Assembly (NCBI RefSeq): GCF_007830315.1
Contig: NZ_VLKJ01000001.1
Coordinates: 310,001-374,000 of the forward strand
From: Novosphingobium taihuense
GTDB taxonomy: Bacteria > Pseudomonadota > Alphaproteobacteria > Sphingomonadales > Sphingomonadaceae
DNA length: 64,000 nt
Direction: 5' to 3'
Made by a program: the position numbers and the translations under genes
Part shown: positions 1 through 10,014 of the stretch, one piece after another
Layout: every line of letters starts with the position of its first letter
Numbering within the stretch: the stretch's first letter is position 1
The notes under the pieces: model-generated
Seen by the model: the letters and a program-made list of their open reading frames with translations, nothing else
Told to the model about the DNA's origin: nothing
Database searches by the model: none

Positions 1-435
1 ATTGCCGCGTGCCACGCTCACCACTTCATAGGCAAGGTCCGGGTCCTTCCATCGACAGTCCTGCCGCATGCGCTCGCCGACCGAAGCCGTAGCCGTGGCA
101 TTGCACGAAACCTTGTCACGACGCCTTTGCACCAGCCGCGCCAGCTCATCGTCCTGCCCGTGACGCAAGGCAAAGACATAGCCGACCGGCAAGGCCGAAT
201 CGCGGCATACTATGGCCCATGTCCGGTCCATCGGACTGCGGTTTGCGGGATCGGTCGTGCGAGATTGAACCTGGCACAGCGCCTTGCTTCCGCCGGAGCC
301 CAGCGGAAAACTGTCGCGCAGCAGGAGTGAATCTTCCCGAGCTGAGACAGAACCGCTGCCTGCCCCAAGCATAAGGGCCAGTGCCGCGGCACCCGCTCCG
401 AGCCTTGCCCAATGTCCTGCCTGACGATTACGCAT
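1..435 (-). CDS. Exported protein of unknown function, C-terminus cut by the window edge
   Basis: An open frame of 145 codons runs from an ATG at 435 to base 1 without a stop, so only the N-terminal part is seen. The start has a GGGAGAG ribosome site a few bases upstream. The first 33 or so residues form a signal peptide: a basic start, then an Ala/Leu/Gly core ending near VSARED. The mature part starts with SLLLRDSFPLGSGG and contains cysteines at regular intervals (ALCQ, IVCRD, VSCNA, QDCRW). From memory, sphingomonad CHAT/TPR-type exported proteins begin in a similar way, but neither a CHAT peptidase domain nor TPRs can be seen in this part. The function is not assigned. Confidence 0.6.
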   Translation of the reverse strand, partial: MRNRQAGHWARLGAGAAALALMLGAGSGSVSAREDSLLLRDSFPLGSGGSKALCQVQSRTTDPANRSPMDRTWAIVCRDSALPVGYVFALRHGQDDELARLVQRRRDKVSCNATATASVGERMRQDCRWKDPDLAYEVVSVARGN

Positions 436-616
436 CACTTGCTCTCCCGGCCTGCCCCGCCGGACGAAACGTCCACTGCGGAAACCGCGACCAATTGCAG
501 CCAATATCTTGCGTTACCCGAGGACTCTTGTGCCTTTTGGCACAGCATAGGCGCGTTGCCGCACGGATGCCAAGCGATACACCCGTCGATGCCACGCGAA
601 TTGTATCAATCCGACG

Positions 617-1288
617 TCAGAAGCCGTCGAAGGAGACCACTTCCTCAAGCGGCGCCCGTGGAACGTCAAACTGATTCACCGGTGCTGCCGGATCGCGCCA
701 ACCGATGGCGAGGCCACAAAAGAACACGTGGTCATCTGGCAGGCCGACGCATTCCCGGACCTGCTTTTGATAGACAGCCCAGGCTTCCTGCGCGCAGGAA
801 TCGAGACCTTCCTCGCGTAGTAGGAGCATTACTGTCTGCAACCACATGCCCATGTCCGACCATTGCGGCGGCCCCATGTAGCGCGGGGTATGCACCAGCA
901 TGAGTACCGGAGCACCGAATGCGCGAAAGTTGTTCATGAACTGCGCCAGTCGACCGCGCTTGTCCTCCCGCCCGATACCAAGCGCGGCATACATCGCCTC
1001 GCCTACTCCGAAGCGGCGTGCCTCGAAGGCACCATCGAGTTCAGGCGGATAGACCGCGTATTCCGGCGAATGCGCGGCCCGGCCTTGCGGGATGACCTCG
1101 GCCACGGAAGCGACCAATTTCGCCAGTGGTTCTCCAGCCAGCACTTTGGCATTCCAAGGCTGCACATTGCCGCCCGACGGCGCACGCTGCGCCTTGCGCA
1201 GTACGCGCTCCAGCACCTCGCATGGGACGACATCAGGCAGGAAACGGCGAACTGACCGCCGCGACAGAACCGCTTCGGTCACGTCCAT
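617..1288 (-). CDS. Nitroreductase family FMN oxidoreductase (downstream copy)
   Basis: This 223-residue protein has the length and layout of the nitroreductase fold: an N-terminal FMN-phosphate motif (SRRSVRRF, residues 9-16), the RAPSGGNVQPW motif at 35-45, the MGPPQWSDMGMWLQT block and the C-terminal GLAIGWRDP motif. Such enzymes reduce nitro groups, quinones or flavins with NAD(P)H in the cytoplasm; the substrate cannot be read from the sequence. It lies 11 bases downstream of a second, clearly homologous gene on the same strand, so the two are probably one operon born by tandem duplication. Family assignment is firm, physiological role unknown. Confidence 0.9.
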   Translation of the reverse strand: MDVTEAVLSRRSVRRFLPDVVPCEVLERVLRKAQRAPSGGNVQPWNAKVLAGEPLAKLVASVAEVIPQGRAAHSPEYAVYPPELDGAFEARRFGVGEAMYAALGIGREDKRGRLAQFMNNFRAFGAPVLMLVHTPRYMGPPQWSDMGMWLQTVMLLLREEGLDSCAQEAWAVYQKQVRECVGLPDDHVFFCGLAIGWRDPAAPVNQFDVPRAPLEEVVSFDGF

Positions 1289-1299
1289 CTCGAAGACCT

Positions 1300-1971
1300 T
1301 CAGAAACCGAGGAAGCGGACGTTGCCGTCAATGTCCACGCGCTCGCGCGGGAACTGGTTCACCGCGGTGTCTTCGACGCGATAACCGATGGCGATGCCGC
1401 AGAAGAAGATGTGCGTTTCATCCGAAACACCGATGAACTCCTTGATCAGCTTGGCATGCATCGAGAGAAATTCCTGCGGGCAGGAATCAAGCCCTTCCTC
1501 ACGCAGCAACAGCATGATCGTCTGGAGCCACATGCCGACGTCCGACCATTGCGGCGGTCCCATGCGGCGGTCAAAATAACACAGCAGCACGGCAGGTGCA
1601 CCGAACGAAGCGACGTTGTTGCGAACGAAGTCGGCCCGCGCATCGCCGTCGCTGCGGCCGACGCCCATCGCCGTATACATCGCCGCGCCTACCTGCTGCA
1701 GCCGCGCCTTGCATTCAGGGATCACTTCAGGATCAGACCAGGAATATTCCGCAGGGTCCTGCATCGGGGAGACCAGCATCTTGGCCTGCAATTCAGCCAG
1801 CGGCGCACCGGTCACGATCGTCGCCTCCCAAGGCTGGAAATTGCACCCCGAGGGCGCCCAACGCGCCTTGTCCATAACCCGCCGTATAACCTCAAGCGGC
1901 ACAGGATCAGGCTTGAACGCCCGGATCGAACGACGGGAAAGGACGGCTTCGCTGACAGTCATGGAGTTCAT
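1300..1971 (-). CDS. Nitroreductase family FMN oxidoreductase (upstream copy)
   Basis: This is the paralogue of the gene at 617-1288 and also 223 residues long. It has SRRSIRAF near residues 12-19, WAPSGCNFQPW at 38-48, the shared MGPPQWSDVGMWLQT and LLLREEGLDSCPQEF blocks, and GIAIGYRVED near the end. The copies differ at many positions, so the duplication is not recent. An ATG three codons inside the chosen start is an equally good start, because neither has a strong ribosome site. As the first gene of the pair it probably carries the promoter. A two-copy arrangement could serve different substrates or a heterodimer; this is inference only. Confidence 0.9.
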   Translation of the reverse strand: MNSMTVSEAVLSRRSIRAFKPDPVPLEVIRRVMDKARWAPSGCNFQPWEATIVTGAPLAELQAKMLVSPMQDPAEYSWSDPEVIPECKARLQQVGAAMYTAMGVGRSDGDARADFVRNNVASFGAPAVLLCYFDRRMGPPQWSDVGMWLQTIMLLLREEGLDSCPQEFLSMHAKLIKEFIGVSDETHIFFCGIAIGYRVEDTAVNQFPRERVDIDGNVRFLGF

Positions 1972-2017
1972 GCCGGATTAGCTGCCCGGTTAAACCAGGG
2001 ACGTCAAGCTGCTCGAC

Positions 2018-3832
2018 TTACTCATCCTCGAACAAATCCGCCAACTGTTCGATGATCGTGCCGCCCAGTTGCTCAGCATCCATGATCGTGACGGCCCGGC
2101 GATAGTACCGCGTTACGTCGTGCCCGATACCGATCGCCACCAGCTGAACTGGCGACTGCTTCTCGATCCAGTCGATCACCTTGCGAAGGTGTTGTTCCAG
2201 ATAACCCGCGTTGTTGACTGACAAAGTCGAATCGTCGACCGGCGCGCCGTCGGAAATGACCATAAGGATGCGGCGGTCTTCTGGGCGTGCCAGCAGGCGG
2301 GTGTGGGCCCAGAGCAGCGCCTCACCGTCGATGTTTTCCTTGAGCAGCCCCTCGCGCATCATCAGGCCGAGGTTCTTGCGCGCACGGCGCCAGGGCTCGT
2401 CCGCCTTCTTGTAGACGATATGGCGCAAGTCGTTGAGGCGGCCCGGCTGCGAAGGCTTGCCGCCAGCCAGCCATGCCTCGCGGCTCTGTCCGCCCTTCCA
2501 GGCGCGCGTGGTAAAGCCGAGGATCTCGGTCTTCACCCCGCAGCGCTCCAGCGTCCGCGCAAGGATGTCGGCGCTGATCGCCGCGATGGAAATTGGCCGT
2601 CCGCGCATCGAACCCGAATTGTCGATCAGCAGCGTGACGATCGTGTCCTTGAACTCGACATCGCGCTCGATCTTGTACGACAGCGAATGGCCGGGCGAGA
2701 TCACCACGCGCGCGAGGCGCGCGGCGTCGAGCAGGCCCTCTTCCTGATCGAAGTCCCACGAACGGTTCTGCTGCGCCATAAGTCGGCGCTGCAGTCGGTT
2801 CGCCAACCGCGTGACGATGCCCTGCAGTCCCTTGAGCTGCATGTCGAGATAGGCACGCAGCCGCGTCAGTTCTTCCTCGTCACAGAGATCGCTGGCCGAG
2901 ATGATCTCGTCGAACTGGGTGGTGTAGCTCTTGTAGTCGAAGTTTTCGGGAAGGTCGGTCCAAGGCCGATTCGGGCGCGTGGGCAGCATGCCCTCCTCGC
3001 CATCGTCGGCCATGTCGGAATCGGCAGCGTCGTCGTCCTGTTCGACTTCCTGTTCGGACTCCGAATCCTCGTCGCCCTCGCTGGTGTCGCCCGCGACTTC
3101 GGAGGGCTGCTGCTCCTGATCGTCGGAGCTGCTCGGCTCCTCCTCGCCCTCGTCTTCCTGTTCCTCGCCTTCGTCGTCCTGCGTGTCCTCTTCCTGATCG
3201 GAGGCGGACTGCGTGAGGTCGAGATGCTGGAGCATGTCGAGCGCGATCTGCTGGAACGCGCGCTGGTCGTCGAGCGAGAGCGCAAGGCCCTCGACATCAC
3301 CGCCGACCTTGCTCTCGATCCAGCTGCGCACCATCCCCATGCCGGTGTCGGTTGAAGCGGGAGATGCCTCGCCAGTCAGCTTCTCGCGCAGCAGGAGCGC
3401 AAGCGCCGTCGGCAGCGGCACGTCTTCGGGCTTTGCCGCACGGGAAATCGGATCGGACGCCATGCGCATCGCGAGCGCCGCGCCGAGGTTTCCGCGCATC
3501 CCGGCATAGGCGTTTGCACCCAGCGCCTCGTAGCGGACCTGCTCGACGGCATCGTAGCACGCTCGCGCCAGCGCTTCGGAGGGCGCATTGCGGCCATGCA
3601 GCGCAGCGTTGTGGTGGCGTAACCGAAGCGCCATCGAATCCGCATGGCCGCGAGCTTCGGCCACCTGATCTGCCGGCAGCGCCCGCCCCGGCATTGGCAC
3701 ACGCATCGACTGGCCGGACTGAACGGGCGCATCGGCTGTCCACGCCACCTCGACCTCGGGATCGAGCGAGATCGCCCGCGCGGTGCCGGTCAGCACCGAA
3801 CGGAAACGGTCGAGGGGAGTTTCGTCAGCCAA
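2018..3832 (-). CDS. cobT: Aerobic cobaltochelatase subunit CobT
   Basis: The 604-residue protein matches CobT of the ATP-dependent CobNST cobaltochelatase, which inserts Co2+ into hydrogenobyrinate a,c-diamide in aerobic cobalamin synthesis. It has the family N-terminus, then a very acidic low-complexity stretch (Glu/Asp/Ser-rich, about residues 210-280), then a C-terminal von Willebrand A domain with the MIDAS motif DNSGSMRG near residue 404. CobT forms the AAA+ chaperone complex with CobS. No cobS or cobN is visible here; cobS is often adjacent to cobT, so the isolation is notable. Upstream on the same strand is the aldolase/transaldolase gene, 28 bases away. Confidence 0.93.
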   Translation of the reverse strand: MADETPLDRFRSVLTGTARAISLDPEVEVAWTADAPVQSGQSMRVPMPGRALPADQVAEARGHADSMALRLRHHNAALHGRNAPSEALARACYDAVEQVRYEALGANAYAGMRGNLGAALAMRMASDPISRAAKPEDVPLPTALALLLREKLTGEASPASTDTGMGMVRSWIESKVGGDVEGLALSLDDQRAFQQIALDMLQHLDLTQSASDQEEDTQDDEGEEQEDEGEEEPSSSDDQEQQPSEVAGDTSEGDEDSESEQEVEQDDDAADSDMADDGEEGMLPTRPNRPWTDLPENFDYKSYTTQFDEIISASDLCDEEELTRLRAYLDMQLKGLQGIVTRLANRLQRRLMAQQNRSWDFDQEEGLLDAARLARVVISPGHSLSYKIERDVEFKDTIVTLLIDNSGSMRGRPISIAAISADILARTLERCGVKTEILGFTTRAWKGGQSREAWLAGGKPSQPGRLNDLRHIVYKKADEPWRRARKNLGLMMREGLLKENIDGEALLWAHTRLLARPEDRRILMVISDGAPVDDSTLSVNNAGYLEQHLRKVIDWIEKQSPVQLVAIGIGHDVTRYYRRAVTIMDAEQLGGTIIEQLADLFEDE

Positions 3833-3860
3833 TGCGTAAATGCCCGTGATTCAGAGAGGA

Positions 3861-4514
3861 TCAGCCAATCTTCTGGCCGGTCTTCGCCCAGTCCGCAAGG
3901 AAGCCTTCGATGCCCTTGTCCGTAAGGACATGTTTGAACAGGCCCTTGATCACGGCCGGGGGCGCGGTGATCACGTCGGCACCGATGCGCGCGCTTTCCA
4001 GCACGTGGACGCCATGGCGGATGGAGGCGACGAGTATCTGGGTCTCAAACGCATAGTTGTCATAGATCAGGCGAATGTCGCGGATCAGGTCCATGCCGTC
4101 GAAGCCGTTGTCGTCGTGACGCCCGACGAAGGGCGAGATGAAGGTTGCCCCGGCCTTGGCGGCGAGCAGCGCCTGATTGGCCGAGAAGCACAGCGTGACG
4201 TTGACTTGCGTGCCATCGCTGGTCAGCGCCTTGCAGGTCTTGAGTCCGTCGATCGTGAGCGGCACCTTGATGCAGACGTTGTCCGCGATCTTGCGCAGCA
4301 CTTCGGCCTCACGCATCATGCCTTCGTGGTCCAGAGCCACGACTTCGGCAGACACCGGCCCATCGACCAGACCGCAGATCTCGCGCGTGACTTCGATGAA
4401 GTCCTTGCCTGCCTTGGCGATCAGGGTCGGATTCGTGGTTACGCCATCAAGCAAGCCGGTAGCGGCAAGGTCGGCGATTTCGGCAGTATCGGCAGTGTCG
4501 ACGAAGAACTTCAT
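3861..4514 (-). CDS. fsa: Fructose-6-phosphate aldolase / transaldolase of the short TalB-like subfamily
   Basis: The 217-residue protein starts [13 protein letters not shown], typical of the short transaldolase/fructose-6-phosphate aldolase group (about 215-220 residues against about 315 for classical transaldolase). DGVTTNPTL at about 23-31 and the Schiff-base lysine in the CIKVPLT block (about residue 85) are present. Members either move dihydroxyacetone units in the pentose phosphate pathway or cleave fructose-6-phosphate; the sequence alone does not decide which. The ATG at 4514 is the only sensible start. It may be cotranscribed with cobT. Confidence 0.92.
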   Translation of the reverse strand: MKFFVDTADTAEIADLAATGLLDGVTTNPTLIAKAGKDFIEVTREICGLVDGPVSAEVVALDHEGMMREAEVLRKIADNVCIKVPLTIDGLKTCKALTSDGTQVNVTLCFSANQALLAAKAGATFISPFVGRHDDNGFDGMDLIRDIRLIYDNYAFETQILVASIRHGVHVLESARIGADVITAPPAVIKGLFKHVLTDKGIEGFLADWAKTGQKIG

Positions 4515-4609
4515 GGGACGAGGCCTTCCAGCAGGGGAGAAGTGATTCCCCCGTGCCTATAAGGAAAGCCTCGGCCAATGTCAGGGCCTGCGCATGCGAA
4601 TTTGTCAGA

Positions 4610-5293
4610 CTATTTGATGCCGAATGCCGCCATCAGCAAGGGATCGTTGGTCGAACGCGGGTCGGCGCGAATGGCGGCTTCCTCGCGGCCGATCGCGCGG
4701 AAAATGGCATTGTCGGCTTCATAGGCAAGAGAGTTGGCAATCCCGCCAACGTTGACTCCAGTCAGAGCCGAAAGCACTTCGCCGACCAACGGATCGCGGC
4801 TCACGCGGATCGCGTCACCGAATTCTGGCACCATGATCTCGACGAGGCTCGTGCCCATTTCCTGATGCAGGAACGCCGTGGCTCCCATCGGATCACTACC
4901 GCGCAGGAGAGCCAGCGCGTTGCGGATGCCGATAGTGCGCACGGCATCGGTGACGGCGGGCGCGGCGCGCTCGGCCGCATCATATGCCATGTCGTTGAAA
5001 GCCCGCTGCAGCCGATCCTTCACGATGGGGCCTGTCAGGATTCGGGCAAGAACGCCGCCGCGATTGCCGATAGCCTCGGGCAAGGCCATTCGCGTGACCT
5101 GATCGTCCCAGAAGCCGCCCGGGGCCAGCAGCCGTGCAAAGGCCCGGTCCGTGGAAAGGAACAGCAGGCGCCGCACGGCCTCTTCCAGCGAGAACGCTGG
5201 ATAGCTCGCACAACCCGCAACCGACAACACTGCCAGTGACGTCATGCCGCCAAGCATGGTGCGGCGAGCGACTAGCATGGAACCTTGCGACAT
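4610..5293 (-). CDS. DUF4197 family lipoprotein
   Basis: The 227-residue protein has a signal sequence with a lipobox-like LSVAGC at about residues 23-28, followed by a helical domain resembling DUF4197 (LEEAVRRLLFLSTDRAF near the start of the mature part, repeated AF..M-type helices). DUF4197 proteins are predicted periplasmic lipoproteins with no known function. The N-terminal RRTMLGG could also suggest Tat export, but the lipobox cysteine soon after favours a lipoprotein. It is transcribed away from priA, with 72 bases between the two starts. Confidence 0.75.
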   Translation of the reverse strand: MSQGSMLVARRTMLGGMTSLAVLSVAGCASYPAFSLEEAVRRLLFLSTDRAFARLLAPGGFWDDQVTRMALPEAIGNRGGVLARILTGPIVKDRLQRAFNDMAYDAAERAAPAVTDAVRTIGIRNALALLRGSDPMGATAFLHQEMGTSLVEIMVPEFGDAIRVSRDPLVGEVLSALTGVNVGGIANSLAYEADNAIFRAIGREEAAIRADPRSTNDPLLMAAFGIK

Positions 5294-5365
5294 CTGTAGT
5301 TCTCCTCAATTCTGGCCCACGCGGGCTTTGCCCGGAGCGCTTCGCCCCCATATAGACCGGCGAAC

Positions 5366-7531
5366 ATGAACCGCGTCCGATGCCTCGTCTTCAATTCAGC
5401 GCTCGGCCCGCTCGATTATCGCGTGCCCGCCGGAATTACGGTGGAACCCGGCAGCGTCGTCCTTGCGCCGCTGGGTCCTCGGCAAATCATCGGCGTTGTG
5501 TGGGAAGCGGAACGGCTGCCGGGAACCGAGGTTCCTGATGCCAAGCTGCGCCCGTTGTTGCAGGTCCTGCCGGTTCCCCCTCTCCCTGCCCCCTTGCGCC
5601 GCCTGATTGAATGGACCGCGGACTATTATGTCGCCCCCCTCGCCGCCGTTACGCGCATGGCGCTGTCTAGCACTGCCGCGCTGCAGGGAGGAAGCACGGT
5701 CACCGAATACCGGCTGACCGGCAAGGAAACTGCCCGCCTCACCCCGCAACGCCTGATCGCGCTGGACCTGTTGCACGACCAGCAGGCAACGATCCGCGAA
5801 CTGTCCGAGATCGCGGGCGTTTCCGATGCCGTCCTGCGCGGAATGGTCAATGCCGGGCTTCTCGAACCAGTGGTCGTCGATTCGGACCGCCCCTATCCGC
5901 CCGCAGATCCCAACTTTGCTGCGCCAGACCTCTCGGACCTGCAGGCGGACGTCGCGGCAAAGTTCGTCTCGGCGGTGAAGGCGCACGCCTTCCGGCCATT
6001 CCTGCTCGACGGCGTAACCGGATCGGGCAAGACCGAAACCTACTTCGAGGCCATCGCCGCCGCCTTGGAAGCGGGTGGGCAAGTCCTCGTCCTCCTCCCC
6101 GAAATCGCGCTCACCGAAACCTTCCTCAAGAGGTTCGAGGCACGCTTCGGCGTTGCTCCGGTCACGTGGCACTCCTCGCTCAAGTCCTCAGAACGCCGTC
6201 GCGCATGGCGGGCCGTGGCGAATGGGACCGCGCAGGTCGTGGTCGGCGCGCGCAGTGCCCTGTTCCTGCCTTTCGCCAAGCTCGGCCTGATCGTCGTCGA
6301 CGAAGCCCACGAAATCTCGTTCAAGCAGGACGACGGCGTGCGTTACAACGCCCGCGACGTGGCCGTCATGCGCGCGCATTTCGAGAAGGTGCCGGTCATC
6401 CTCGCCAGCGCGACCCCCGCGCTCGAAAGCCTGCAAATGGCAGAGGCCGGTCGTTACGAACGCGTCGTCCTGCCTGCCCGCTTCGGCGGCGCGACCATGC
6501 CCGACATCCAGATCGTCGATCTGCGGGTTGAACAGCCCGAGCGCAACCACTGGATCGCCCCTCCGCTGGTCAAGGCACTGAAGGACCGGCTGGATAAGGG
6601 CGAGCAGTCGCTGCTGTTCCTAAATCGCCGCGGATATGCCCCGCTGACGCTGTGCCGCACCTGCGGCTACCGCTTCCAGTGCCCAAACTGCTCGGCCTGG
6701 TTGGTCGAACACCGCCTCTCCCGCCGTCTCGCATGCCACCATTGCGGGCACGAGGTGCCGACGCCCGATGCCTGCCCCGAATGCAGCGAGCCCGATTGCC
6801 TCGTCGCCTGTGGCCCAGGCGTTGAGCGCATCGCCGACGAAGTCGCCGAAATCCTGCCTGAGGCTCGCGTAGCGCTGGTCACCTCCGACACGCTGACCAG
6901 CCCGGCCAAGGCCGCGGAATTTGTCGAGATGGCCAGCAACAAGGCCATCGACGTGATCGTCGGCACCCAGCTCGTAACCAAAGGCTACCACTTCCCCGAA
7001 CTGACCCTCGTCGGCGTGATCGATGCGGACATGGGCCTCGAGGGCGGAGACCTGCGCGCCGCCGAGCGTACCTATCAGCAGGTTGCGCAGGTGGCAGGTC
7101 GCGCCGGTCGAGGCGAGAAGCCCGGCGAAGTCCTGATCCAGACCCGCCACCCAGAAGCCCCGGTGATCGAAGCCCTCGCCAGCGGCGACCGCGACGCCTT
7201 CTATGCTGCCGAAGCCGAAGCCCGTCGCGATGCCGGTGCCCCGCCCTTCGGTCGCTGGGCCGCGATCATCGTATCGAGCGAGGACGAAGCCGAAGCCCGC
7301 GATGCAGCGCGCGGCATTGGCGGCTCCGCCCCGCGGCTCGACGACGTCCTGATCCTCGGCCCCGCGCCTGCCCCCCTCTCGCTGCTGCGCGGTCGCTATC
7401 GCTATCGCCTGCTGATCAACGCCCGCCGCTCCACCGAACTGCAACGCGTGATCCGCGAATGGCTCGATCCCCTGCGCTTCCCGCCGGGCGTGCGTGTGGC
7501 GGTGGATATCGACCCTTACAGCTTCGTCTGA
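5366..7531 (+). CDS. priA: Primosomal replication restart helicase PriA
   Basis: The 721-residue protein is full length for PriA, the 3'-5' helicase that reloads the replisome at stalled forks. It has the N-terminal DNA-binding region (FNSALGPLDYRVP), Walker A GVTGSGKTE near residues 215-224, the DEAH box (VVDEAHEISFKQ) near 311, and the zinc region with paired cysteines between about 431 and 475 (CRTCGYRFQCPNC, CHHCGHE, CPECSEPDC), followed by helicase motifs V and VI (GTQLVTKGYHFP, AQVAGRAGRG). A photolyase gene follows on the same strand after 48 bases. Confidence 0.97.
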   Translation: MNRVRCLVFNSALGPLDYRVPAGITVEPGSVVLAPLGPRQIIGVVWEAERLPGTEVPDAKLRPLLQVLPVPPLPAPLRRLIEWTADYYVAPLAAVTRMALSSTAALQGGSTVTEYRLTGKETARLTPQRLIALDLLHDQQATIRELSEIAGVSDAVLRGMVNAGLLEPVVVDSDRPYPPADPNFAAPDLSDLQADVAAKFVSAVKAHAFRPFLLDGVTGSGKTETYFEAIAAALEAGGQVLVLLPEIALTETFLKRFEARFGVAPVTWHSSLKSSERRRAWRAVANGTAQVVVGARSALFLPFAKLGLIVVDEAHEISFKQDDGVRYNARDVAVMRAHFEKVPVILASATPALESLQMAEAGRYERVVLPARFGGATMPDIQIVDLRVEQPERNHWIAPPLVKALKDRLDKGEQSLLFLNRRGYAPLTLCRTCGYRFQCPNCSAWLVEHRLSRRLACHHCGHEVPTPDACPECSEPDCLVACGPGVERIADEVAEILPEARVALVTSDTLTSPAKAAEFVEMASNKAIDVIVGTQLVTKGYHFPELTLVGVIDADMGLEGGDLRAAERTYQQVAQVAGRAGRGEKPGEVLIQTRHPEAPVIEALASGDRDAFYAAEAEARRDAGAPPFGRWAAIIVSSEDEAEARDAARGIGGSAPRLDDVLILGPAPAPLSLLRGRYRYRLLINARRSTELQRVIREWLDPLRFPPGVRVAVDIDPYSFV

Positions 7532-7579
7532 CACTTTGGGGCAGGTTGAACCAAACGCCCGCTCGGCCATTCCGACTGG

Positions 7580-9133
7580 ATGCCCAGCCCAGTCCTCGTC
7601 CCCATCTTTGGCGACCAGCTTTCGCCCCAGATCTCCAGCCTTGCGGACCGCAATCCGGATGACACCGTCATCCTGATAATGGAAGTGGCTGACGAGACGA
7701 CCTATGTCCGCCACCACAAGGCCAAGATCGCACTGATCCTGTCAGCCATGCGCCACTTCGCCGGAGAATTGCGCGGAGCCGGATGGACGGTCGATTACGT
7801 CCGCCTCGACGATTCCCGGAACACCGGCAGTTTCACCGGCGAGGTCCTTCGCGCGATCGAGCGCCATGGACCGCGCGGCGTGCAGGTGACTGAACCCGGC
7901 GAATGGCGCGTGCGCCAGGCCATGGAACAATGGCGCATCGATCTCCCCGTCCGCCTGCGTATCCTGCCCGACACGCGCTTCATCTGCCCATTGCCCGATT
8001 TCTACGAATGGGCCGCAGGCCGCAAGGAACTGCGCATGGAGTGGTTCTACCGCGAGATGCGCCGCAAGACCGGCCTGCTGATGGAGAACGACAAGCCCGT
8101 CGGCGGCCGCTGGAACTTCGACGCCGAAAATCGTGGCGGCCCCGAAGCCGGGCTCAAGCCCCCCGCCCTGCCGCCTTTCGCACATGACGCCATCACGCGC
8201 GAAGTGCTCGAACTCGTCTCAAGCCGGTTCGCCAACCACTTCGGATCGCTCGACAACTTCAACTGGCCCGTCACCCGCGCCGACGCCGAGAAGGCTCGCA
8301 ACGCGTTCCTGCAAGACCGTCTGCCCCTGTTCGGCAAGTATCAAGACGCGATGTTGGCGGGCGAGGACTTTCTGTTCCACGCCGCCCTTTCGCCCGCGAT
8401 CAACATCGGCCTGCTCGACCCGCTCGACCTGTGCCGCCGCGCCGAAACAGAATGGCGCGAAGGCCGCGCGCCGCTGGAGGCAGTGGAAGGCTTCATCCGC
8501 CAGATCATCGGTTGGCGCGAATACATCCGTGGCATGTACTGGCTCGAAATGCCCGGTCTGGCCGACGCCAATGGCCTCGACGCGCACCGCCCCCTGCCTG
8601 ACTTCTACTGGACCGGTGAGACGAAAATGCGCTGCCTTGCAGATTGCGTCCGCACCACGCGAGACAACGCCTACGCCCACCACATCCAGCGCCTGATGGT
8701 GCTGGGCAACTTCGCGCTGCTCGCCGGCATCAGGCCGCAAGACGTCGCCGACTGGTATCTCACGGTCTATGCCGACGCCTTTGAATGGGTCGAACTGCCC
8801 AACGTAGCCGGAATGATCCTCCACGCAGACAAGGGCCGCCTTGCCTCAAAGCCCTATGCCGCCAGCGGTGCATACATCGACCGCATGAGCAACTACTGCG
8901 GCAGCTGCACCTACAAGGTGAAGCAGAAGACCGGCCCCGAAGCGTGCCCTTTCAATGCACTCTATTGGCACTTCCTCGCTCGCAACGAGAAGAAGCTGTC
9001 AGGCTACCACCGCCTCGCGCAGCCCTACGCCACCTGGCGGCGCATGAGCGAGGAGAAGCGCGCCGAATACATCGACAGCGCAGACGCGTTCCTCAAGACT
9101 CTCGTACCGGCCAAGCCCGGCTGGGCGCGTTAG
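7580..9133 (+). CDS. phrB: Prokaryotic (6-4) photolyase, iron-sulfur cryptochrome/photolyase (FeS-BCP) family
   Basis: The 517-residue protein belongs to the FeS bacterial cryptochrome/photolyase class (Agrobacterium PhrB type), which repairs UV (6-4) photoproducts with FAD, a ribolumazine antenna and a 4Fe-4S cluster. The cluster ligands can be placed: one Cys in KMRCLADC near residue 351, then NYCGSC and GPEAC, giving the C-x2-C-x12-C pattern at about 440, 443 and 456. The N-terminus (LVPIFGDQLSP) is the usual one for this class. The 3' end overlaps by four bases with the convergent protease gene. Its position after priA fits a DNA-repair theme. Confidence 0.93.
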   Translation: MPSPVLVPIFGDQLSPQISSLADRNPDDTVILIMEVADETTYVRHHKAKIALILSAMRHFAGELRGAGWTVDYVRLDDSRNTGSFTGEVLRAIERHGPRGVQVTEPGEWRVRQAMEQWRIDLPVRLRILPDTRFICPLPDFYEWAAGRKELRMEWFYREMRRKTGLLMENDKPVGGRWNFDAENRGGPEAGLKPPALPPFAHDAITREVLELVSSRFANHFGSLDNFNWPVTRADAEKARNAFLQDRLPLFGKYQDAMLAGEDFLFHAALSPAINIGLLDPLDLCRRAETEWREGRAPLEAVEGFIRQIIGWREYIRGMYWLEMPGLADANGLDAHRPLPDFYWTGETKMRCLADCVRTTRDNAYAHHIQRLMVLGNFALLAGIRPQDVADWYLTVYADAFEWVELPNVAGMILHADKGRLASKPYAASGAYIDRMSNYCGSCTYKVKQKTGPEACPFNALYWHFLARNEKKLSGYHRLAQPYATWRRMSEEKRAEYIDSADAFLKTLVPAKPGWAR

Positions 9134-10011
9134 CGCTTCACCCACATCGGCGGCCTGATCCCGCCCTGCCGGACAACGCGCACCAGCAGAACCAGCCCGG
9201 CAGCCGTCGCGACCAGCATCGCGATGACGCTGGCCTCAAGCCCAAACGCTCCGCCGGTCAGCCAGTCCGGCCCATTGCGCGTCGTCACCAGCAGTCCCTC
9301 GGGCGCTTTGCTGCCCGAAACCGGCACGCTGAAAATCCACCCTTGCGTGAAGTTCCACGCCGCATGGATGCCGATCGGAATCCAAAGCCGGCGCTTCCAA
9401 AGGTAAGCGGCACTCAGCAGGATGCCCGCTTCCATCGCGATGGCAAAGGCAGCGAACAGGCTCGCTCCAGGATTGGCGAGATGCGCCAGGCCGAATAGCG
9501 CCGAGGTGATCGCCAGCGCCGCCCATGTCCCCAGCATGGCCTCGATATGCCGCAGCAGGATGCCCCGGAACAGGATCTCCTCGATCGTCCCCGAAGTCAC
9601 AGCCATGGCCAGCATCGCCCAGAGCGCGCCCATGCCATTTACCCGCTCTACCGCAAGCCCGCCCATCAGCGCGACGATCCCGGTCATCAGCGTGAACAAC
9701 CCCGCCCCGATCAGCAGGCCGAGAGGAAGCTCGCGCAGGAGCAGCGGCATTGGCAGTTCGTCGTTGGCCCGCCGCTCGATCCAGCGCCGCGCGCCGAGAT
9801 AGATCAGTATGGCAAGCACGGCCACGGTCAACCCGCCGAGGAAATAGCCCGGCGTCCCTTCATTCACCACCTTGTGGAGTGCGACGGACGCTGCCGATGC
9901 GGCAATTCCGAATCCGAAGAACTCGATGATCATCAGCGTCAGCGGAAAGGCAACGATCCGCCGCACAATTCCCGGCCCCTGCGCCTGATCCGCCGTCTGA
10001 AGATCGTCCAT
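9130..10011 (-). CDS. CPBP family intramembrane metalloprotease (CAAX/Abi type)
   Basis: The 293-residue, largely hydrophobic protein has about eight predicted membrane segments and the three motifs of the CPBP (ABI/Rce1-like) family: EEILFRG at about 143-149, GLAHLAN and HAAWNF. The glutamates and histidines are the presumed metal and catalytic residues. Bacterial members are mostly uncharacterised; some confer immunity to bacteriocins or process membrane proteins. It lies three bases downstream of ada on the same strand, so it is probably read through from the ada promoter. Confidence 0.85.
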   Translation of the reverse strand: MDDLQTADQAQGPGIVRRIVAFPLTLMIIEFFGFGIAASAASVALHKVVNEGTPGYFLGGLTVAVLAILIYLGARRWIERRANDELPMPLLLRELPLGLLIGAGLFTLMTGIVALMGGLAVERVNGMGALWAMLAMAVTSGTIEEILFRGILLRHIEAMLGTWAALAITSALFGLAHLANPGASLFAAFAIAMEAGILLSAAYLWKRRLWIPIGIHAAWNFTQGWIFSVPVSGSKAPEGLLVTTRNGPDWLTGGAFGLEASVIAMLVATAAGLVLLVRVVRQGGIRPPMWVKR

Positions 10012-10014
10012 GCC

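Noticed and set aside
3840..4562. 240-codon plus-strand frame over the aldolase gene
   Set aside because: The opposite strand carries a complete transaldolase-family protein; the plus frame has no recognisable features.
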